Shown piece after piece: positions 55,811-64,000 of a stretch of DNA of 64,000 nucleotides (position 1 is the stretch's first letter; every line of letters begins with the position of its first letter). Source of the stretch: Rotaria macrura (taxonomy: Eukaryota; Rotifera; Eurotatoria; Philodinida; Philodinidae); NCBI GenBank assembly GCA_900239685.1, contig OENT01000027.1, positions 62,001 through 126,000 on the forward strand. The letters are read 5' to 3'. The notes under the pieces are model-generated. The model ran no database searches. It saw nothing but the letters and a program-made list of their open reading frames with translations, and was not told where the DNA came from. Both the position numbers and the translations under genes were made by a program.

Positions 55811-58318
55811 ACTTAAATATCCCAGAATTGGATATTTTTTCACTGCATAATCTTCATATTTGCAATCTTCCATGTAATCTGTGAGCATCGACAATAATAA
55901 TTCTCATTCCTATTGGTGGCAGATCGTTGGAAACTTCCTCATTTTTTAGACAACTAATGATCTTGTGTTTATTTGATAGCTTCTTCAAACTACGATCAAT
56001 TAAAATTTCCTGCAAAAGTAAATCGTTGAAGCAAGTTGTCATTCGATGATGTTGTTTTTGAAATATTCCCCTACGATGTTTTATCTGACTCTCTCACGCT
56101 GTCACATTATTGCTTAACTGAATGGTCAATGACTATAATCCGAACGTTAATCGAATGAGAAGCAAAAGATATTTCATGCTTTCATGTATATACATTATAT
56201 ATATATACTGTAGTGTTAGTTATATACTCTCTATTGAACATTTTCTTGTCTACATCGTTCGATATATATTTTAGTCATTCATCGAGATCGTATAATGAGG
56301 TTCAATAAAGAGAACAAGAGTCAACAATGAATAATGTAGAGTATGAGAAAGAACAAAACTAAATCTTCTCTAGTTGACTTGCGGTGAGAAAAAGAAAACA
56401 TCAAATTAGTTTCAAATTACTTTTGAGAAGACTGCGCACACTATTGTAATTGTTTTGATGGTCAATAACAAGAAATCACATTAATCTGTCGTCTTTCTAT
56501 ATCGACAATACACTGAAATACGTATTTATGAACAATATGAATTAGTTGTAGTTGAGTAATATATGCATATGGTGAACAGTCTATTTGATTGAAAAACGAC
56601 AAGGAAGAAAAGAAGAAAACGATTTCAATTATGTACTAAATTATAGTTTATGAAAGTTCATATTCAGTATTAACTGTAATCCCTCTCCTTTCATGTCATA
56701 CGTACAATAACCTTTTTTGACACTGTACTCATTTTTATACAATAGTATACGTTTTGAATTGAGAAAAGTACATTCAAATGTCGCATGATTAATATAAAAT
56801 TAAATCATAATACAAGTTCTATGTGTATGTCTTATTATACATGATCATTTTTCTTTTGTTTAAGAACCAAAAAACGAATTATAGACACGTTGAACAAATT
56901 ACATAAAATAATTGCTGGATTCTCAATTTTTCCAATGAGAAATAATGTTATGTAACAAGATCAAAATTCCTTGATAAATCAAGTCACTTTTAATAACAAT
57001 CAAAATAGATGAATCAGCAGAACATCGTCGATTTGAGATTCTCGATGTCGATTAAATCAATAATTTTTTCTTTGCGTCTTTCGCGAGTCATATATCCTAT
57101 TAGATGACTTCAGTAAAAATGTTCATAGAACGAATAAAAATACATATTCACTATATGGTTGATATCATTGAAAGAATATTGAATATAACAATGAATACAA
57201 CATATACTTAAGTGCGGTACAATTATTTTCTTATAATGTTCAAAATAATCGTATACTTAGAAGAAAAATAAAATCTTATTGAAAGACTTGACTGTTAAAA
57301 ATAATTTTATGCAAATGATGTAACGTTCTTATGAGTTACATATTTCTTCATCGAAACATATTCTATTCATCAATAGATTGTTATATGGATATTCACATTG
57401 ACGTTCATTCAAACAATATCTCCAATAATGTTTCAGACATTTCAATAATATCACTAATGCATAACAATCGAATGGACGATGAATTCTTTGCTATGAATAA
57501 TTTTCTTTTTGAAAGAAAAAACGAAAGAAATTTGAATAACAAACAATCGAATCAATTTTTCTTCAGATCAAACTATTTAATGAATAGCAAAATACACTGA
57601 TGTAACTACTAGATGAATTTTATTTTTAATTTTTGCAAAGATTATTCTCATCCGGAATATATATATATAGAAAGTATGATGTGAATATAGAGACAGAAAA
57701 TATTTATATCTTCATTGCTTTTTACGGTTGCATTCATATTTGATTGACAGTTGAAAGAACATCATAAAATTTGTCGATTATTTTCAGTGTGTCCATCTTG
57801 CTGGATTTCTATAGCATATATGATAAGAACAGGAAGTAAGCGATATGAACTAGTTCTGTTTATGCATCCACGAGAGATAAATTTTATCATATAAACAGAA
57901 GTCAAAAGGATGTCGAGTTTCTGCCATTCAATGTCACCGAATCAAGAGAAACAGACAGTTCCAATCAAAGAATCGTCGATAGTAAGAATTTATGTAAGAA
58001 ATTTCATTTAGATATATTACTCAAAAAACAAACACAACCATTTCGAAGCCAATGGTTTTTTAAATCAAGAAAGAATTTAAAATGATTACATCGGATTAAT
58101 TGAATAATATTGAATGATTATGTGATTAAATAATGAAAAAGAAAATAGATTCTTATGACTTGAATTCTATTATTGACCATTATCAACATATGTTTCTATT
58201 CTTTTAAAGCGATTTTAATTAATTTTAGTTTTATGATATTTCGTCGGTATAAAACTTCCGTAAACATGAAATGAAATGTTTTCTTTGCATATTTGAGTAT
58301 TGAGAATCCATATGCAGA

Positions 58319-58364
58319 ATTTGTTTTTAAATAAATGACTTTTTTCATTTATTTAAAAACAAAT
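58319..58364. repeat. Perfect 20-bp inverted repeat (hairpin)
   Basis: Left arm ATTTGTTTTTAAATAAATGA (58319-58338), six-base spacer, right arm its exact reverse complement (58345-58364). It could be an RNA or cruciform hairpin, or the tips of a tiny inverted-repeat element. Confidence 0.85.
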
Positions 58365-60752
58365 ATAAATTTCAAAGTTATGCATTCATTGATTTTATGA
58401 CTTATAAATAGTATTACTAAGAACCGATGATTCAGTTTCCTTTTCCTCGTACCTGCAGTGTTTAGTAACAATTAAAACTAACAACCTCAAAGCTTAAGTT
58501 AGGCAATGAGTGATTTTCACTTGCTGCAACATGAAATTTCTGTAAGCTTTTGCATACATTCAATATTTTCTTAAGCGATAGTAGTATTTCTTACTAAATA
58601 GAGTTCAGTGGTATCCTGTAGAACTGTATGCATTACTGTTTGAGTATTTTTTAAACTGTGATATTTAAATTTATTTGTTTTTGATGTTTCGTTTTTTTTT
58701 TTGAAGTAAGAGAATATTAACCATGATACAATCATATGCATACCTATAACGAATGATTCATAGGAAATAAAGGTAAGGCAAATCGCTGTCAGTCCCAATT
58801 ATATGCATGATGTATTGATGATAGTGTGTCATGATTAATCGTCAATGAAATACATAAATGCATTGTGAGACATTTTTCTGTCAAAAATTTATTCATGATA
58901 CAAAAACAAAAATTGTCGATTATGATCAATATGATTGTATTCTTCAGAAGAAAGATTTGTTTTTATAACGTATATCTAAGTAGGATGAACTGGAAAAATT
59001 GAAATAAAACAAAAATTTTAATTAAAATCGACTCGAATATAGAGAATCTTGCACACAGTACGGATCTCAATTTTCAAAAGAATAGATTTGGTTTATTCTT
59101 CATCAATCATTTTTCTCAAAATGATCCGTACTATTTATTCACACAAGTTCATTGAGTTTTTCTCTCCTTGAGAATCGGTAAAGTTGGCTACTTTTCAAAC
59201 AATCAACTGATTAATTTAAAGGTGAATACGAAAAAGAAGGATAATAGAATTTCTTTGCGACAACAATTGTATTAACGTGCATCGGTAGACTTACGTCTAC
59301 AGAGTAGTATCGATTGATCTTTAAATTAATTGTGTGGATCTGGACAGCAAAAGGATGATGACATTTTATCACACCTTTGACTGTATTTTTAATTGGAGAC
59401 TCAAAAGAAAACTGTCATTTTCCCATGATATTCCTGAATAAGATATCATACTACAGTAAAGTTAAGAGAACGAATGTGTTACCGTTTTCATCATGATACT
59501 TTTGTCTTAAATTTGATCAAACGTCCGATTGACAACTACTGTTTCTGTTTGTTTCTCACAGCAAAAGAAAATAATCAAGTTTGATACTTCTAGGTCATCA
59601 AAGGAGTAAAATAACCGTGAAACATTGACGAATGATTGTAGTGAATGCATTTTTGCATGCTGTATCAATTTAATTCGCCTTAGAAATTTTGATTTCAATC
59701 GATTTTTAATTAGCAACCCAAAACAGTAATAATTACATTCGAAAAATAAATTGAGACAAGCATGACATCATGCTTATCAGTGTATCGTGTAGATGAAATT
59801 TAATTTGATCATTAGATCAGCTGCTGTTTTATTTTCATGATTCCATCATCATGAAATACCGATTAGATATTCAACAAAAACAAAACAGTTCTATCAGCTT
59901 GACGATGATACGTCTATCTCACATTTCAACGAGTATTTCCTAGACTTTATTTCTTAGGTTCATCATTACAGATCGCTCGATAAATTTCCGTGTCTACAAA
60001 GAAAATGTCAAAGAATTTCTAGGATCATCCTATCACCATTAATTCGATAGCATTGTAATATACGCCTGCTTCAATTATTTTGTGAGTGTCTACAGTAAGT
60101 TTAGGCGCATGACTGCTCGTTGTCTGGGTCAAACTGAATTTCTATCAATAGTCATCCGCATTCTTTAGTAAAAAACGGATACCAGACTATTGAAGCAGTG
60201 TTTGGACAGCATCGCATATCGAAATGCAGACATGTGCGTCTGCTTAGCATTCATGTATCATCTTGTACGATTAATAAGAAGAACCATGCTATTCAAAAGA
60301 CAATATAGCGTTTTTCTCATGACACGAAATGATTTACAAATAGATTTGTTGTTTTCTTTCTCAAACAAAATGTATACATCTTTTTTTATATTTTTGAAAA
60401 ATTTGTCAGTACGTAGAAAACAGACATTTTACATATATTTTCATATTGTAGTTGATAAATATACGTTAGTCGACAGTCGTACATCTTTCGATCAACGGAA
60501 GCCTTTCATACTTCACGTTTTGAATGAAAATAATTGAATTCAAATAAAAGAAAAACACATAAAATACATCATGATTTAATCTATAATGTTTTCTGATTGA
60601 TTACACAAACAAAATATTGTCATCAAGATGTTCCCAAAAGAAAAACGAACATTAAATTTCATCTCGTCAATTTTACTTTGTTTTTTGGGAATTACAACTG
60701 TACATCAATAATAACGATGCAACAAATGAAAGAAAACATCAAATTGTAAAAT

Positions 60753-61106
60753 TTATAAAATAGTACATCCTTTTTTGTGTTCTACTTTGGTCGTCGGATT
60801 ATTTTGGATATTTGATGATGCATTATTATTTGGATTTTTAGTTCGTTGACTTTGCCGAGTTGCATTTGAATGTTCTTTGTTATTATTTCGCGTGCTTTTA
60901 TGATTGGCATTGGCATCAGATGCACCTGGTCGTTGATGATCTTTGCGATTAAGACCTGCGGGCACCGTTGGCTTTTCTTGATCTTGAGTGCCTAATAATT
61001 GATCACGATATGGTGTATCATGTTCACAATGAAAAACACTTTTTTGTCGACATAGAGAACATCGAAAGTCATCACGTGCGTTCAATGATTCAGTACGTGT
61101 TGCCAT
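60753..61106 (-). CDS. Small Cys-rich protein with C-terminal CaaX prenylation box
   Basis: A single-exon frame of 117 residues. The N-terminal part has a compact metal-binding-like cluster, C16-x2-C19, H26, C27, H29 in FRCSLCRQKSVFHCEHD. The middle is polar and basic, rich in Asn, Gln, Arg and Ser, so probably disordered. The end, VEHKKGCTIL, is a CaaX box with Cys114 after two Lys. The terminal Leu predicts geranylgeranylation, which would anchor the protein to membranes together with the basic patch. No enzyme domain is seen, and it is far too short for a Ras-like GTPase. No family recognised. It might be a zinc-finger adaptor held at a membrane. The start at 61106 is the first ATG of the frame. 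Confidence 0.72.
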   Translation of the reverse strand: MATRTESLNARDDFRCSLCRQKSVFHCEHDTPYRDQLLGTQDQEKPTVPAGLNRKDHQRPGASDANANHKSTRNNNKEHSNATRQSQRTKNPNNNASSNIQNNPTTKVEHKKGCTIL

Positions 61107-64000
61107 TTGTTTCTTTTTTTAGAAATGAATGTATAGAAAAAGAATTTCGAATATATCTGAAAATAGTTTTCGACAAAATATATTCGTCAACATACAAGTA
61201 TTTTACTATTATTTATTACCGAAGATTTGAAAGAAAGAACCTATCGCAATAGTATTACATACTATTTTTCTATTGCAGAATTCAATATATGATTTTAAGA
61301 GTTACGTTTAGTGAGTGTTGTATAATATGAACGCTGTCGATTATTTGACGATTGAAAATATTCATATTAGAAGTTCGAGTAGGATAGCATTGGTGTACTT
61401 GCGTCACAATCTGACAACAATGAATTCGACGAATTTATAGTCGGCTTCTTTTAATGATGTCAAAGATTTCTTTTATGTATTTACTTGATAAAACGGAGTG
61501 AAACAATTGTTTTCTATTCGTCAGACTACTATTATGCGGTAAATTATGAACTGAAATATTGAAAAAATCGCATGTCTTTTTAAGTTTTAGACTTAATCAC
61601 ACGTAATCGACTGTATGCTATTTTGGCACGAGATATGTATTCTATACTTTAGAGAAAAAATGTCACTTTAGTGAAATACATATCGCGTACAATAGAACAC
61701 TTACATAATGCGTATGAACTTGAAGAGTTTCGTTTTTTCTTCTCGGTTGAAAGTGTCATATGAAATCCAAGTAGTTTTTTCTATCAGTAAAAATATAAAG
61801 AAGTTTTGTTTGTATGCTTACATTAAATCTTGGTTGAACTAGTCATAAAAACCAAATTATAAATATCTATCGTATTTATTCAAGAATTCTAATTAAATTA
61901 TCATTACGCCTTGATAGATTTACACTCGGTTATTGAAGAAGATAGACGATGGTGAACTTCACCATGCTTAAATAAGAGCTACTTGACCTCACTCGTAATT
62001 ATTATCCATCAAAATAATGTGTTCGTTTCTGTAAATGAAAGCCTTTGCAATTTTTTGCCTATCGACTGTACTGTTTGATTGTTTTCTTGATCCCGAACAA
62101 TTATATCATTTTCTCTTCAAATATCATAATGATTGGCAATCGTTAAAGATTATGCAGATATCTTTCACGGGTTAACTGTAGAAAGATAACAGAGCAAGGT
62201 GCAAATAGTGGAAGTCAATTTGAAAATGAGAACAAAATTCAAAAGAAAAATATTTTCGAACTTAATCGATTTATAAAAATAAACCAAAAATTTCAACAAA
62301 TTTTACCGTGTACATTCTTAATTCTTTTTATTACCATAATAATTCTAATGTCTCTCTGAAATACTCACCATTTTGGTATAAATGTTATAGCACATGAAGA
62401 TCTCTATTTCATCTATATGCAATATTGTCAAAGAAAGAAAATAAAAGAATTTTAAGAGTTGAACCAATGTCGTTAAGTTTTCTTTTAGTATATTTTTTCT
62501 CTCTTTAATGCTGCTTTTTTTTCTTCGTTCGTACAATGTTTAAATACGTAAATGTATGACACATGCTTTTTCTTCTTCTGATCAAGACAGAGAAATTTGT
62601 CACCGAGACAACCGATCAACAATACGTTTAATAGTGAATCTATCAAGAAGAAAAATGTCATGTATATAATTACATAGTTACGCGTACGTTAACGCACTAC
62701 TGATTGAATTTTTTTCTTCAAATAGATTTACAAAAAGAAAAACAAAAAAAAATGAAGAAGAGAAGATAAGATACAAATCAGATGAAAAAGTCTCATCGAC
62801 AATTTGTCTGACTATAATATGATCCTATTGTGTAAATTTGTCTTTGTTAGATTATATTTCATCACAGAATGTATTTGATTTCATTTTCAATATTGATGAA
62901 GTTTGTGATATTTAACATTCATCAATGACTTCTCCCGTGAGATTATTCTTAATCATTAATCTTTGAAAATGTTCTAGCCATCAAGAAGCAAAAGAATGGA
63001 TATACTACCCATTAGATTCTTTTCGACGATAATAAATGTTTCCAGATTAGTTGACACGCTTTATATAAATAGCATTTTTTTAATCTATTGATCTAAATGG
63101 CACTTTTGCATTAAGTTTAATAATCAACATAAATATTAAAATAAACTTCGTCACTGATGAACCATTATCGAATAGATTATCAAATTCAATTACTTACGTT
63201 GATAATGAAAAAATCTTTTGAGATTTCCAAATGCAATTAATGACATGGAAGCAGGAAATTTACTAAGAGCAGAGATTCTTGTTTCCCAATTTTTGATTGT
63301 TTTCTACTAACTGAACATCATCATCATATCACATATACCGAATATTCATTCTTTATTTTTCATCACGTTAACATTGCATGAAACATGCATATGCATATAT
63401 ACTTCATGTTTGATATTCATGATAATCCTTGACGATAATGTGTCTCGCCCATGCATGTATAAACTAATCTATTTGTTAATTAATCACATGCATAACAAAA
63501 ATATTGATTTTTCTTTAATACGCAGTATATGTTAGAAATATGTATATCAAACATTAACATAGAACTCAAAATAACACATTTTTTTTTGTATTCAGATTCA
63601 TTAAACGATTCTATTGACCGACATATAGAATAGATTAATTAATAAAATGAACAAAACAGAAATATGTATTTAAGAAATACCTTCTAACATCTTCGGTATA
63701 TTGGTGATCATTAAATTGATTGATCACCAATCAGATTTCTTGTTATTTTAACATTTCACTATTCTTCTTTGTTCATCAATCAGTATTTTATTGTAATTTT
63801 TCAGTTTTTTTTTATATATTCTAAGTAAATAAATCAATAGATTATTATCTAACTAATGGATAGTGTGTGTTTCTAGTGCAATATATGTGAAAGCAAATAA
63901 ATTTTGTTTCATTATCAGTTGAAGAGGAGAAAAAAAAAGAATAGCAGGTAAAAATAAACGCTAATCTCCTATTTGCATAGGAAAGGCCAACGAAGGACAA
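61107..64000. other. Right-hand intergenic region
   Basis: No gene supported in 2.9 kb. It contains a short hairpin at 63700-63731 and an AT-rich background. The 63-codon minus frame at 62345-62536 is low-complexity and not accepted. Confidence 0.5.
63700..63731. repeat. Perfect 11-bp inverted repeat
   Basis: ATTGGTGATCA (63700-63710), ten-base loop, TGATCACCAAT (63721-63731). Arms are exact complements. It could be a regulatory hairpin or chance. Confidence 0.6.

Larger units (their letters stand above)
54971..60752. other. Long intergenic region
   Basis: No gene accepted in 5.8 kb. It contains the foldback MITE (55538-55810) and a perfect hairpin (58319-58364), listed separately. An 89-codon plus frame at 57331-57600 (with MDIHIDVHSNNISNNVSDIS) has a gene-like mix of Asp, Asn and Ile but no recognisable domain, and may be chance or a small orphan gene. 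A 115-codon plus frame at 60190-60537 is similar in doubt. Confidence 0.5.

Noticed and set aside
60190..60537. 115-codon plus-strand open frame
   Set aside because: Composition is Phe/Leu-rich and no domain or splice context supports it.

Overview
This is an AT-rich eukaryotic window. Its genes are cut by many short GT-AG introns, mostly about 45-130 nt, and are separated by long gene-poor stretches. Intron style, base composition, Asn-rich low-complexity tails and animal-specific genes (class VII myosin, muscarinic receptor, SLC22 carrier, EGF and laminin-G surface proteins) point to a small metazoan. A bdelloid rotifer of the Rotaria kind is my best guess, but this is inference from style and not a database match. 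No prokaryotic, viral or CRISPR feature was seen, and no tRNA or rRNA gene was recognised.

Layout, left to right. 1-1303 (-) is the 5' part of a myosin-VII-like motor that runs off the left edge. About 1.3-9.2 kb has no intact gene but holds a decayed coding region near 4.4-6.5 kb. 9207-10118 (+) is the RNase P/MRP subunit RPP30, intronless. 10.1-15.5 kb is non-coding and carries a foldback element. 15516-18288 (+) is an 11-exon SLC22-type organic ion transporter with an Asn-rich tail. 18.3-23.3 kb is non-coding. 23328-25471 (-) is a 4-exon muscarinic-type acetylcholine receptor. 27408-27917 (+) is an unrecognised 169-aa protein. 31920-32726 (-) is TAF9, divergent from 33528-38616 (+), GDP-L-fucose synthase. 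The fucose synthase has a 3.7-kb intron filled by two foldback elements, one of them a TTAA-flanked MITE. 39554-40249 (+) is an unknown four-helix membrane protein.

40874-54970 (-) is the most interesting part. A five-laminin-G gene (54970 to 48199) lies directly upstream of an EGF-repeat, single-pass transmembrane gene whose exons lead into a cytoplasmic WD40 propeller (46741 to 40874). The last supported laminin-G exon and the first EGF exon are both phase 1. The two may therefore be one roughly 1900-residue receptor with an internal alternative first exon, reminiscent of long and short neurexin forms. One EGF exon (44159-44296) is well formed but carries an in-frame TAG. Because it is phase-symmetric it can be skipped, so it could toggle between a membrane and a secreted form, or it may simply be a broken exon.

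55-60.7 kb is non-coding with a compact foldback MITE and a perfect hairpin. 60753-61106 (-) is a small Cys-rich protein ending in a CaaX prenylation box. 61.1-64 kb holds nothing recognisable.

The genes are unrelated housekeeping, signalling and surface genes, as expected for an animal chromosome arm, and do not form an operon-like system. Exon boundaries were placed by eye from frame continuity and GT-AG signals and were checked for codon phase, but no alignment or transcript data were available.
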